Shown here piece by piece: positions 51,870 to 61,965 of a stretch of DNA of 64,000 nucleotides. Every line of letters starts with the position of its first letter. Within the stretch, counting starts at the first letter, position 1. The notes beneath the pieces are model-generated. The model searched no databases and was not told the DNA's origin. It was given only the letters and a program-made list of their open reading frames with translations. Origin of the DNA: Prorocentrum cordatum (Eukaryota > Sar > Dinophyceae > Prorocentrales > Prorocentraceae); the NCBI GenBank assembly GCA_963575745.1, contig CAUYUJ010015506.1, positions 115,001 to 179,000 on the forward strand. Direction: 5' to 3'. The position numbers were made by a program, and so were the translations under genes.

Positions 51870-53240
51870 CTAGAGCTCCGACCACTTTATTCCGCGTCGC
51901 GACGCACACCCACCTCCTCCTCCTCACGCACCATATCACCACCTCCCCTCCCCCAGTGGGGGCCCCGCCCACTGCCCCCTCCGCCACGACCACTTTATTC
52001 CGCGTCGCGACGCACACCACCTCCCCCACCTTTCCCCCCGCGTCCCCAGAGCCCCAGTCATCCCCCCGCCCAGTGCCCTCGCCGCCCCGACAACTTTATT
52101 CCGCGTCGCGACGCGCACCCCCTCCCCCACCCTCCCCCCCGCGTCCCCAGCGTCACAGTGGGACCCCCGCCCCGTGGCCCTCTGCCCCGAGCCCTCCGCG
52201 TCCCTAGTGCCCCAGTGGGAGCCCCGCCCAATGCCCCCTCCGCCCCCGCTGTACAATGCCCCCCGTCCCGCCCCAGGGGCTCCGCGCCCAATGCCCCCGC
52301 CCCGCCACGAACGCTCCCGTATTCGCGTCCCCGAGGCCAAGAGTGGGACCCCCGTTAGCGGGTGTCGAGGCCCGTGCCCCCCCGCGTCCCCAGCCCCTCA
52401 GGGTGCCCGCCCACTTTTTTTGCTGTGTATTTTTCGTTTTTCTTTTTTGTTTTTTTTGTTTTTGTTTTTTATTTTGCCCCCTCCGCCACGAACGCTTTAT
52501 TCCGCGTCGCGACGCACACCACCTCTCCCACCTCCCTCCCCGCGTCCCCAGCGCCCCAGTGGGGGCTCCGCCCCGTGCCCCCTCCGCTCCGACAATTTTA
52601 TTCCGCGTCGCGACGCGCACCACCTCCCCCCTCCCCCCCCCGTCCCCAGCGCCCCATTGGACCCCCGCCCCGTGGCCCTCTGCCCCAAGCCCCGCCCAAT
52701 CCCAAAATGCCCCCTCCGCCTCGACCATTTTATTGCGTTCCTTTCGCCTCGTCGCGACGCACACCACCTCCCCCACTTCCCTCCCCGCGTCCCCAACGCC
52801 CCAGTCGCCTGAGCCCAGCCCATTGCCCCTCCGCCCCGACAACTTTTTTCCGCGTCGCGACGCACACCACCTCCCCCCCCCCGCCGCGTCCCCAGCGCCC
52901 CAGTGGAACCCCCGCCCCGTGGCCCCCTGCCCCGAGCCCCCCGCGTCCCCAGCGCCCCAGTGGGGCCCCCCCGTGCCCCCTCCGCCCCGACTATGTATGT
53001 CGCGTCGCGACGCACACCACCTCCCCCCCGCCCCCCCGCGCCCCCAGCGCCCAGTGGGACCCCGCCCCGTCTCCGCCCCGACCATTTTATTCCGCGTCGC
53101 GACGCACACCACCTCCCCCCCTCCTCTCCGCGCCCCCAGGCCCCAGTGGGACTCCCCCGTGCCCCTTCCGCTCCGAGGCCTTTGGGGAACGTCGCGACGC
53201 ACAACACTCCCCCCCCTCCCCACCTGGGATTTGGGCCCCG
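51870..53240 (+). repeat. Tandem repeat, ~105-bp unit, about ten copies
   Basis: Each unit has TTTATTCCGCGTCGCGACGC, then ACACCACCTCCCCC, CGCGTCCCCAGCGCCCCAG and CCCCTCCGCCCCGAC. The core GCGTCGCGACGC is a 12-bp palindrome, at about 51894, 52003, 52104, 52505, 52606, 52855, 52995 and 53096, with degenerate ones at 52753 and 53193. A ~200-bp insert with a T-rich tract lies at 52260-52490. Pro-rich (plus) and Gly/Arg-rich (minus) ORFs up to 385 codons are artefacts. Confidence 0.95.
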
Positions 53241-53289
53241 TTGCTGGGCCCGAGGGGCGATGTCTTGCCCCCTCTTCCCCTCTCCTCAC

Positions 53290-53392
53290 CTCCTCCTCCC
53301 CCTCCCACCTCCTCCTCCTCCTCCTCCTCCTCCTCCTCCTCCTCCTCCTCCTCCTCCCCCTCCTCCTCCTCCTCCTCCTCCTCCTCCTCCTC
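53290..53392 (-). repeat. CCT microsatellite
   Basis: Nearly pure CTC triplets. Confidence 0.95.
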
Positions 53393-53860
53393 CCATGGCA
53401 CGCGCACTTTTAATTTATACACATACATTATTTGATTCGCTCTCATCAGATAACCGTGTTGAATGCTTCGCTCATTCCGCCAGTTTGCATCCATCCCACC
53501 ACCGTTGGTGCGTGATGGTATGCTCGTAGCCCGCGGGAGCTGTGCGGGAGCCAGGAACTTTCAAACACACGTTTGTGGGGCGTGGTTCCACACGTTGCGC
53601 GTGGTTTATTGGAGTATCTTGTGGGGCTTGGTGTGATTCTTGGACCGTCCGAGGGGTCGTCTCGGGGTGTCTTGTGTTTGCTGCGGGGCATGGTTCGGGG
53701 TGTAGGTTGGAGGCGGCTGGATTATCTTTGGGTGTCTTGGGGTGACACGGGGTCGTGGACAAGACGCCTCTTCAAGAGGCTTTTCGGTGTCCTGGGAGGC
53801 ATTGGCCCGCGGCGTTCTGGGCGCATCGCGCCGCGGTGAGGTCGCGGCCCTTGTCAAGGG
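53393..53860. other. No gene; degenerate GT-rich sequence
   Basis: 53560-53760 contains repeated GTGGGGC/CGGGGTGTCTTG words. No ORF with motifs. Confidence 0.5.
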
Positions 53861-53862
53861 TA

Positions 53863-54436
53863 CCCTTGTGTCCTCTCAGGATTTGGGAGCTCATTTCGCT
53901 TCGAAGTAAGGCTGTGATTGTGCTGGCCTCCGGCCAGTGCCGCCAATCTGGGGCGTTCCGGATGATGATGATGATGCTGCTGATGATGATGACGATGATG
54001 CTGACGATGATGATGATGGCGATGGTGATGATCACGATGCTGATGATGCTGATGATGATGCTGCTGATGATGATGATGCTGATGCTGCTGATGATGATGC
54101 TGATGCTGCTGCTGATGATGATTAGTATGATGATGCTGGCGATGCTGATCATGCTGATGATGATGCTGATGATGATTAGGATGGCGATGATGATGATGAT
54201 GCTGATGATGATGATGATGATGATGATGATGCTGCTGATGATGATGATGCTGATGATGATGATGCTGATGATGTTCATGATGACGATGATGATGATGCTG
54301 CTGCTGCTGATGATAGTGATGATGATGCTGATGATGATGATGCTGATGATGATGATGCTGATGCTGATGCTGATGCTGCTGCTGATGATGATGATGCTGA
54401 TGATGATGTTGATGATGACGATGCTGATGATGATGG

Positions 54437-54468
<32 letters not shown>

Positions 54469-54475
54469 CTGATGC

Positions 54476-54555
<80 letters not shown>

Positions 54556-54625
54556 ATGATTAGTACCCTTGTGTCCTCTCATATTTGGGGGCTCCTTGCG
54601 CTTCGAAGTAGAACTGTGATTTCAG
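53863..54625 (+). repeat. GAT microsatellite bracketed by a ~60-bp direct repeat
   Basis: GTACCCTTGTGTCCTCTCAG, then TTTGGGAGCTC, CGCTTCGAAGTA and CTGTGATT occur at 53859-53918. A second copy lies at 54564-54620. Between them is a GAT/GCT array at 53962-54560, pure at 54475-54550. The array plus one flank may have arisen by unequal exchange. Confidence 0.85.
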
Positions 54626-54794
54626 CGCCGCGCCGACGGCAGGTCAGGTCGTGGACGGTGAGGGGCACTCGCCCTGCGCGAGACCTGCGCTCTCGGGGCG
54701 CCTTGGTCGGCGGCCGCTGCTGCGCTGGTCGGTGCTTCGGGTCGCTCTGCCGCGGGAGGTGGAGAGTTTCTCCGAAGTGCTTAGGCGACCCGTC

Positions 54795-54910
54795 CTCCTC
54801 CTCCTCCTCCTCCTCTTCCTTCTCCTCCCTCCTCCTCCTCCTCCTCCTCCTCCTCCTCCTCCTCCTCCTCCTCCATCTCCTCCTCCCCCTCCCCCTCCTC
54901 CACCTCCTCC
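54795..54910 (-). repeat. CCT microsatellite
   Basis: CTC triplets ending one base-pair cluster before the left terminal repeat of the DIRS-like element. Confidence 0.95.
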
Positions 54911-54913
54911 TCT

Positions 54914-55013
54914 GTGTAGCTCTGTGAACGTTACTGCCTGCCCAATCGTCTTGGCCGCTGCACGGCAAGGGATGCGATGTGCCTCCGCCGCCGTGCCCTG
55001 CTCAATCCTTTTC
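54914..55013 (+). repeat. Left terminal direct repeat of the DIRS-like element
   Basis: Begins GTGTAGCTCTGTGAACGTTA and ends CTCAATCCTTTTC. The partner is 61196-61295; 11 differences in 100, no gaps, mostly transitions. Confidence 0.85.
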
Positions 55014-55267
55014 GAGAGCGGTGGGCCCCATGCTTCATCAGTTTTTGGTCCAGTCCAGTCTCTCCGTTGCAATCCAGATAGCGCTGGGCTGGGTGCGACG
55101 GCTCGGCTGTGTCTTCGTCGAGGGCGGGCAACTGGCCGTAGTGGAGCAGCTGGGCGGGATCAGAGCCGTCCGTCTGCTCGTGTTCGTCATCGGCACGCTC
55201 GTGGTCTGCTGCTGCTGCTGCTGCTGCTGCTGCTCGGCGTGTGTTCTGGCCGCAGGCGCTGCCCACC

Positions 55268-56568
55268 ATGGCGTTCGTTTGGCGGGCTGGGATGCGAGTG
55301 CTGGTGCATTGGCACGCGAACGAGGAGTTCCAGGTGAGGCTTCTCCTTCGCGAGTCCTACGGCGTCGAGCTCGAGACAGAGCTCGGGACACCAGCGACGA
55401 GTCCTACGAGTCCGGTGTGGATGGCCGCTACGCCCGACCTCGACATGTACCCTCACGAGCTGGAGATACCGCCTCTGCACGCGCTGGTCCCCTGCGATCC
55501 GACGGGCCGGCCGCTGTGGCGCGATCGAGTGGGCGCGGACGGAGGACGCCGGGCCCGCCCGTTTTACCTCCCAGTGGTCTCCGGCCCCCCACGAGATCAT
55601 GGAACTCCGCTCTGCTTGTGGCGCGAGCCCGCCAGCGGGGGAGCTGGCGAATGCGGGCCGGCCAGCGCTGGCGGCTCCGCCGGGCCCGCTGGATGGGAGA
55701 GCGACTCCTTTTGAAGGGGTGGTGCGAGGCTCGGGAAGGATGGAGGTTGGCCCCGGGCGGCGATGGTTCATCGTAGGCTGCGAGGACGAGGGTGAGGTGA
55801 ACGTGCCGGCGGACTTCGACAGCTGCGAGTGGTTCATGGTCTACGACACGCTCGGGGTCGTGAAGGCCGGGGGGACAGGCTACCCGGTGAAGTCCACGAT
55901 GGAGAAGCAGGCCGAAAGTTCGTTGGACGCGCGTGTGTTGCCCATCCTGTACGGTTCGACGTCGAGAGGCGGCGCGTCTTCAAGGACGCAGTGCGGGGCA
56001 TGTCCGAGACGGCGTGGGTTGGTTGGCCCGTGAAGGGGCCGCGGACCGCGTTGTGGCGCGTCCGCTTCCTCGGGGAGCAGGGCGCGCATCCCCGCGCCAG
56101 GCGCAGCAAGTGGCGCGCGGGGCGCGGCTTGACGGCGAACGACACGGGCGTCTCGGACCACGAGCTGGCGATGAGGGCGGTGGAGCTGGGTGCCAGCTTC
56201 GACCAGCTCAACATGACGGAGCTGGCGCTGGTGGAGCTGCTGGTTTGGCGTGCTCAGCTGGTGGAGTGGCGACACAGAGAGAGGCTGCCCAAGAGCAGCG
56301 GCGACGAGTGTACCTGGAGGACGAGTACCTGTACGTGGGGACCTCGGAGACACGAGGGCCACTCATGGTGCGCCCGCTGCTGGTGGATCACATCCAGGCA
56401 GAGCTGCGCAAAGAGGCGACGCCCATGAGGGAGAAGCGGAAGCTCCGAGAGGAGCGGATGTTGTCTCGCGGGCAGGGATTTGCCGGCGGAGGCGGCGGGA
56501 ACAAGGCGCTGCGCGACAAGGTGGCGGCTCAGGCCGTGGAGATCAGCGAGCTCCAGGCGAAGGTCTAA
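55268..56568 (+). pseudogene. ORF1 (gag-like) of the DIRS-like element, frameshifted
   Basis: The ATG at 55268 has a good context (CCACCATGG). The protein-like signal moves through frames: MRVLVHWHANEEFQVRLLL to DLDMYPHELEIPPLHALV (55268-55520), RRWFIVGCEDEGEVNVPADF to WFMVYDTLGVV (about 55757-55865), GMSETAWVGWPVKGP to LVWRAQLVEWRHRE (about 55995-56285), and EDEYLYVGTSETRG to a coiled-coil end ALRDKVAAQAVEISELQAKV (56310-56566), stopping at 56568. I recall similar proteins preceding RT in dinoflagellate retroelements, so I infer a nucleocapsid-type role. No zinc knuckle is seen. At least three frame changes make it a pseudogene. Confidence 0.55.
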
Positions 56569-56899
56569 GGCCCCCCGGGCGGCGAGCGTGCCAGAGGAGG
56601 GGGCGGGGCCAGTTGAGTCCATGGTGGTCGCCCGGGAGCTGCTGCCGTGCCCGGTGCCCGCCTCTGGCCGCCCTCCAGCCGGCGGCGGCTGCCGGGCGGT
56701 GCGCTCTCGGGTGCGACAGCGTCGGCGCGTTGGCCAGCGGCTGTCAGAGGATGTGCATGCCGTCAATTCATTGTGCGGCCGTGGTGCTCCCCGACAGATC
56801 TCCAGGCGTCGTGTCCCCATCTCGCTGGCATTGACCACGCCCGCGACGTCATCTCGGAGGCAAGTCCCCCGCCTCTTTCAGGAGCGGCAGCCTGCGCCG

Positions 56900-58000
56900 A
56901 GCTTGTGCTCACACTTGCCGGAGTTTGCAGAAGAGACCGTGCGCCGAGCCACCTACTCCGAGGGGTTGGTTGCCCCGCCGACGGCGGGCGGGCAGTGCAA
57001 GGGCGCTGCGCGCTTGTCGTGGTGGGCCCGCGATCTGTGGGTAGGCTGGCAGAAGCATCTACTTCGCCATTATGGGCCCGCGGATGGTCCTCGCCTTCGT
57101 CCTTTCTCATCTTCGAAATTCGTGTAGCGCAAGCGGGCCCACTCTCGTTTTGTTGGGCAGCTGTTGGACCGAGGTCTCGTCGACCTGGGCGAGCGGGCCG
57201 AGGCGACGGTGGGCGTCTTCTTCATTTTCAAGAGCGGCAGGCGGACCCATGGCGTTATCGCCCACGCTCGTGTGGCCAACGCGCGTTTTTGGCCGCCAGC
57301 CTACTTTTAGTTGCCGACCGCGGGCGCATGGGGTAGCCTGACTGCGCTGGAGGGCAAGTCCCTGCAGATGGCCCAGATGGACGTGGCTGAGGCGTCCTAC
57401 AGGATCGCCTCGCCGCCCAGGCTGCGCGACCACTTCGCGATGCCTGCCGTCGACCTCGACGCCCTCCGGACCGAGAGGCCCGACCTGGCCGCGCAGTTGC
57501 CCGCTGGGCGCAAGGCGTTACCGCGGCTGGTGGTTCTCGCGGTGGGCTGGAGCTGGGGCCTCTTCTTCTGCCGGCAGATGGTGGAGGCCCAGGTGATCCA
57601 GAGCGGGCTGGCGTGGGGGCGGCCGGCGCGTGACCAGCGCTCCGCGCTTTGCCTGGGGCAGGGGCCTGCCGCCGGGGCGTGCGTGGGCGGGGCCGCCGTC
57701 ATCGGGCTCGACCGCGCCGAGGCGGTGGGGGCGGCCCAGCGGGCGCGCGCCGCCCTCGACGCGGCGGGCCCGCAGTGCGAGGGGCTCGAGGAGCCCATCG
57801 CGGAGGCGGCGTTAACTGGCCTGGCGTTTGACGAGGCGAGGGGCCGCGTCGGGCTCAGTCGCCGCCGCGTGTGGCGCATCCGACCGAGCGCGCTGTGCGT
57901 CGCCGGCCGGGGGCCCACCTCGGGCGACGAACTGCGGGCGCTCCTCAGCCGCTTCACCTGGGGCGCGCTTGCGCGGATGGGGGCCCCGGTCCATCTTCTC
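56900..58000 (+). pseudogene. Reverse transcriptase of the DIRS-like element, inactivated
   Basis: The fingers (FVGQLLDRGLVDLGERAEAT, VGVFFIFKSGRR, then ANARFWPP, 57145-57300) run into a TAG stop at 57308-57310. The next frame gives the palm: motif A QMDVAEASYRI (about 57376) and the DIRS-typical block PRLVVLAVGWSWGLFFCRQM (about 57523-57580). Where motif C (YVDN/YVDD) is expected before AVIGLDRAEAV (about 57700), the sequence reads CVGGAAVIG, so the catalytic Asp pair is missing. The thumb segment EAALTGLAFDEARGRV follows. The GWSW-type block points to DIRS-like rather than LINE reverse transcriptase. Confidence 0.7.
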
Positions 58001-58099
58001 CGCGGCCCGCCGGTTCGCTACCTGGGCCGGGGGGCGGCGGCGCCGTCTGTGGGGCGCCGTGGAGGCGGAGCTCCGCGTGGCCGCCGCGCTTGTCGCGTT

Positions 58100-58800
58100 C
58101 GGCTACGTGAACTGCAGCCGCCGCCCAGGCCCCGTGGTGCTGGCGACCGACGCCTGCGGCGCGACGGCCTGCGACGCGGGCGGTTTCGGCGTGGTGGGCC
58201 GCGCCTGGGGCCCGGGCGACGTCGCCTGGGCCTGCGCCCAGGCCGAGCGGTGGCGGTGCCGCGTGTCCGAGGCTGTGTCGGCGCGGGCGCGCGCGCTCGG
58301 GCTGTCGGAGCGCCCGGCCGTCCTTGGGGCTGCAGGTGACCCAAATAGTCAGAAAGCCACGCAGAGCCATCCTGGTCCAGATCAGGTCCTATCGCCTCTA
58401 TCGAGTTCTCCGCAGCACATCTCTGAGTTCGACCAGCCGGCTGGGGACATGTACATGGTCGATTTCGTTCGAGCAGATCGCCTCGAGTCATGTCGGCAGC
58501 TTCGACGCGCGGCAGCTCCGGGTCAGAGGTAGGTTCAGCACAGCCGAGAACATCGCCCGTCTGGCGGTGCACGGGGCCGTCATCGGCGTTCGACATGAGC
58601 TTCGGGCTATTTCCCGACGGGGGCACAAGCTGCTCGCGTTGCGCGACAACCTGGGCCCGGTGTGGGCCCTTGGAAAAGGGCGGGCTACCGCCCCGATTGT
58701 GAGCCAGATTTGCCGCGAGGTCGCCGCGCTAAGCATCGTGGGGGGCCTCTCGGTGACCGTTCGGTGGGCCCCCTCGGAGCTCAACCCAGCTGACCGTCCA
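58100..58800 (+). pseudogene. RNase H of the DIRS-like element
   Basis: PVVLATDACGATACDAGGFG (about 58132-58190) carries the first catalytic Asp. After a frame change and a ~100-bp stretch without motifs (58330-58440), FDARQLRVRGRFSTAENIAR (about 58500) and HGAVIGVRHELRA lead to LLALRDNLGPVWALGKGRA (about 58630-58690), with the third acidic residue. The segment ends with SVTVRWAPSELNPADRPFR (about 58752-58806), the standard end of DIRS RNase H. The Glu expected in the IARLAVHGAV helix is absent. Confidence 0.65.
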
Positions 58801-59329
58801 TTCCGTATACCTGGTGCCCGGGCTCGAGACCTTCGGGTAGGTCTTCGGAGGGCGAGCGTCGACCCCGCTGGGCCGCCGCGGTGCGACGCCGAAGCGGCTT
58901 GCGCGCCGCGGTCGACGAGGCGCTATCGGGGGGGGAGCTCGACTGGCTGGGCCGGCCGCAGGCTTGCGCGGCTGGGCTTGGGGACCTCTTCGTGGGCGAC
59001 CCGCTGCCGGGTGGCGCCGCGCGGCTGCGTGCTGAGGCGGCGGCTGGTGGCGGCGACAGCGGCGGCCCAGCGGCGTGCGCGGTTTCCGAGAGCAGCGGCA
59101 GTGCTCGAGCGCCTGTGACTTCGGTGACTGCGGCGAGACCTTCGAAGACGTCGACTCCTGCAGTGGCGGGCCGGCGCCTGGCGCCAGCCCCGAAGCAGGC
59201 GCTGGGTGGGCGGATGTCGGGCCCCCAGGTGAAGGTGGAAGAGGGTATCGAGCGCCGCGCGGCCCGCCGTCGAGCCCCCGCCGCGGGCGCCGCCCCGGCG
59301 AGGCTTCCGGGCGGCCCGCGCGAGATCAC

Positions 59330-60170
59330 TTCGAGAGCAGGCGTGTGACCGAGAAGGGCCAGGACACGCTGCGCCGCGGTGTCTGGGCCTCCCGCGCGTG
59401 GTGCCAGGGGCATCGCAAGCCCGTGGGCTCCAGGGCGGCGCTCGACGACGCGCTCGCGGAGTACCTGGGCCCCCACTGCTACTTCGACGGCGAGGGGCGA
59501 CAAGCTTCAGTCAGGCCCGGCCTTCGAGGAGCCGAGGTTCAGGCGCGGCGGCGAGGGGGGCTGGGCGCGAGCCCGGGCTGCCCTCCAGGGTTTCCGCCGC
59601 CTGGCACCTGGACAGATGAGGCTGCCGCCGACGCGACCAGAGTTCGCCGCGCTGCTGGGGGCCGGGGTCGCGGCGCTGGGGCGGGGCTTCGGGATCAGCC
59701 TGGCGATCGCGTGGGGCGGCGGGTTGCGGCTGCCCAGCGACATCATGAGCCTGCAGGGCCGGTCGCTCATCCCGCCCCCTCCGCGCTCGGGCGTCAGCAA
59801 TTGGGGCCCGACCCCGCGCCCGGCCGAGGCGGAGGTGGCGAGCAAGTCTGGGCGCGAGGGCGAGCGGTAGCCGCTGGGCGGCGCGTTCGTGGACGGCCTG
59901 CGCGCGCAGCTGTGGTGGCTGAGGGGGGCGGCGGGCGAGACCGGCCGCCCCTGGCCGCTCGCCGCCGCGGAGTTCAGAGCGGGCTTCAAGAGTCAAATGA
60001 GCGGCCGCCATGATCGGGCGGCCGTCGCTGCATCCATGCCAAGTGCGACGCGGGGCCGCCAGCAGCGACGCGCTATCCCGACGGCGATCCCTGGCGGAGA
60101 TCCAGGAGCGAGGGGCGCCATGCAATGCAAGAAGCGCGCGCTGTACCTAGCCGAGCTCAGCAAGGTGCCG
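59330..60170 (+). pseudogene. Tyrosine recombinase of the DIRS-like element
   Basis: The N-terminal helical part reads SRRVTEKGQDTLRRGVW, then GHRKPVGSRAALDDALAEYL (59335-59475, one frame). After a frame change come GWARARAALQGFRRLAPGQM and GFGISLAIAWGGGLRLPSDIM (59560-59745), with the catalytic Arg block (LRPSE-like, here LRLPSD) and SKSG (about 59840). The end of the domain is HAKC (usual HxxR), then GAASSDALSRRRSLAEIQER (about 60050-60115), matching the GGxS and helix that precede the catalytic Tyr; the Tyr itself is probably in CKKRALYLAEL (about 60130-60155). The order and spacing fit DIRS YR domains. Multiple frame changes make it inactive. Confidence 0.6.
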
Positions 60171-60239
60171 CCCCGCCCGCGGGCATGCGGGGAGGCGGTG
60201 GAGGCGCAGATCGCGGCGGCCCTGAACGGGCGCCTGGCG

Positions 60240-61090
60240 CTGCTGCCGCCGCCCGACCCGGCCGCAACTGCGCGCTGGAGGCCGGTCGCGCCCGCCTCGT
60301 GGGGGGCGCGCTGGTGCGCGGCAGGCAGCTGTCATCGGCCGCCGTGCGGGCTCGGCCGAGCGACGCCATGCGACGCGAGCTGGGCAGGTCCCCTCCTTGC
60401 TATCTGGACCTCTTTTCGGGCGCGGGCGGCGTCCTCCGCGCGCTCAGAAGATGGCGCAATGTCAGTATCGAGATGGACCTTCGCCATTCAGAGCTTTCCG
60501 GTCTCGCCTCGAAAGTGGTCGGACAGACCGTCGTTGGTAGGATCGCCAGTCGCCTGGTCGTCGGCGTCTTTGCAGCTGCCCCGTGCTCGACCTGATCGCA
60601 GGCCTCGCGCAATTCTTACCGATGCCCTGCCAGCGTCTGCCGACGTCCTCATCTCGAGGGGCAGGCGCTTGAGTCAATGAGCGCCTCTTAGTAGGTGGCG
60701 CGATCCTCGGTGTCACTCAGATGACGATCCGCGTGCGCGTGCGCCGCGGCGCCCCGATGAGCTGCGAGGGCCCTGTCAGCAGCTGCGCTTGGCGAGAGCC
60801 CATCATGCAGCATCTGTCTCAGCATTGCTTGTGTCGCGACGCCGTTTTCGACGTGTGCCAGTTTGGAACGCCGCAGAGAAAGCCCACTCGCCTCCGCTCG
60901 TTGAATTGTGTGCCGCCACCGTCTGCTCTGCGCCGTCGCTGTTGCAGCTCGCGCGGCGCCTGCTCGCAGTCCAGGCAGCCCCGCGTCGCTCGCCGGGGGC
61001 CAGGGCCGCGCGGTGAGCGGTGGAGTCGCATCGCCGAAAGCTATCCCAATACGTTGTGCAGCCAAATCGCTCGATGGCTGCGATCCTCCA
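60240..61090 (+). pseudogene. DNA methyltransferase (cytosine-type motifs) of the DIRS-like element
   Basis: CYLDLFSGAGGVLRALRRW (about 60399-60455) is the AdoMet-binding motif I with FxGxG. The acidic IEMD at 60468 fits motif II. RLVVGVFAAAPCST (about 60550-60592) ends in a Pro-Cys pair at the place of cytosine-methyltransferase motif IV, followed directly by a stop. In another frame (60810-61085), DAVFDVCQFGTPQRKPTRLR, GACSQSRQP and RIAESYPNTLCSQIARWL look like the C-terminal half. No DPPY (adenine-type) motif is seen. In the living element it would methylate DNA, perhaps the element's own copies. Target base and specificity are inferred only from the PC motif. Two or more frame changes. 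Confidence 0.6.
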
Positions 61091-61122
61091 GGGCGCAGTG
61101 TGGGATCGGGCAGGGCGAGATC

Positions 61123-61443
61123 CGCATCGCTTGCAAGCTGGAAGCCGCTCCCCCGAACGCATTCCTGATCTTGCCATGTACAAAGGAGCCTGCATGTGTA
61201 GCTCTGTGAATGTTATTGCCTGCCCAATCGTCGTGGCCGCTGCGCAGCAAGGGATGCGATGTACCTCCGCCGCTGCGTTCTGCTCAAGCCTTTTCCTCCC
61301 TAGCCCTCCTGCCACCCATATTTTGCTGGACTGTTTGCACGCACTTGGCTGTTCTAGTAGAAGGCGGAGCGAGCGCCGCATCGTTTGCAAGCTGGAAGCC
61401 GTTCCCTCGAACACATCCTTGATCTGGTCATGTAAACAGGGAC
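61123..61443 (+). repeat. Direct repeat bracketing the right terminal repeat
   Basis: CGCATCGCTTGCAAGCTGGA (61123-61188 copy) and CGCATCGTTTGCAAGCTGGA (61378-61443 copy) match over ~65 bp, 255 bp apart, with the right terminal repeat between them. Nested repeats at the 3' end are typical of DIRS-type termini, or reflect a partial duplication. Confidence 0.8.
61196..61295 (+). repeat. Right terminal direct repeat of the DIRS-like element
   Basis: Begins GTGTAGCTCTGTGAATGTTA and ends CTCAAGCCTTTTC. Partner of 54914-55013. Confidence 0.85.
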
Positions 61444-61510
61444 CGGCGCTCCTCCTGTCGCCTACGGCCCCGGGGGAAACCGTGCAGCGGGAGGATGGGT
61501 TGCGCGTCCT

Positions 61511-61965
61511 GTCGTTTGCGATGTTCGCGTCCGCGCCCTGGTTCTCTGGGTCCCCCGCCATGGCGACGGGTTGCTCTCCCGCGAAACGGTGGTCTGCGCG
61601 TCCCGTCGTTTGCGACGTCTGTGTTTCTGCGCCCCTGTTTTCTAGTCCTCCGCCATGGCGACGGGTCGCTTTCTCGCGGGAGGGTGGTGTGCGCGCCCTG
61701 TCGTTTGCGACGTCCGCGTTTCCGCGCCTTTGTTTTCTGGTCCTCCGCCATGGCGACGGGTCGCTTTCCCGCGGGAGGTGGTCTGCGCGTCCCGTCGTTT
61801 GCGACGTCCGCGTTTCCGCGCCCCTGTTCTTTGGTTCTCCGCCATGGCGACGTGTCGCTCTCCCGCGAGAGGGTGGTGTGCGCGCCCTGTCGTTTGCGAC
61901 GTCCGCGTGTGCGCCTTTGTTTTCTGGTCCTGTGCCATGGCGACGGGTCGCGCGATCGCCCGTGT
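61511..61965 (+). repeat. Tandem repeat, 94-95-bp unit, about 4.8 copies
   Basis: GTCGTTTGCGACGTCCGCGT starts at 61511, 61605, 61700, 61794 and 61889. Each unit has TTCTGGTCCTCCGCCATGGC, GACGGGTCGC and CCCGCGGGAG. The constant period and high similarity suggest recent amplification. The minus ORF 62065-60803 runs through it without real coding support. Confidence 0.95.

Larger units (their letters stand above)
54914..61295 (+). mobile_element. DIRS-like tyrosine-recombinase retrotransposon carrying a DNA methyltransferase
   Basis: On the plus strand, between two 100-bp direct repeats (54914-55013 and 61196-61295, 89 of 100 positions identical), are decayed segments of ORF1 (55268-56568), RT (about 56900-58000), RNase H (about 58100-58800), tyrosine recombinase (about 59330-60170) and a DNA methyltransferase (about 60240-61090). 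RT/RNase H plus tyrosine recombinase plus methyltransferase is the layout of DIRS-type elements, which integrate through circular DNA rather than with an integrase. The copy has several frameshifts, an in-frame TAG at 57308-57310 and altered RT and recombinase catalytic motifs, so it is inactive. The repeats could alternatively be internal repeats of a larger terminal region. Confidence 0.75.

Noticed and set aside
51870-53413. Pro-rich ORFs of 350-385 codons and Gly/Arg-rich minus ORFs
   Set aside because: They follow the ~105-bp tandem repeat in all frames.
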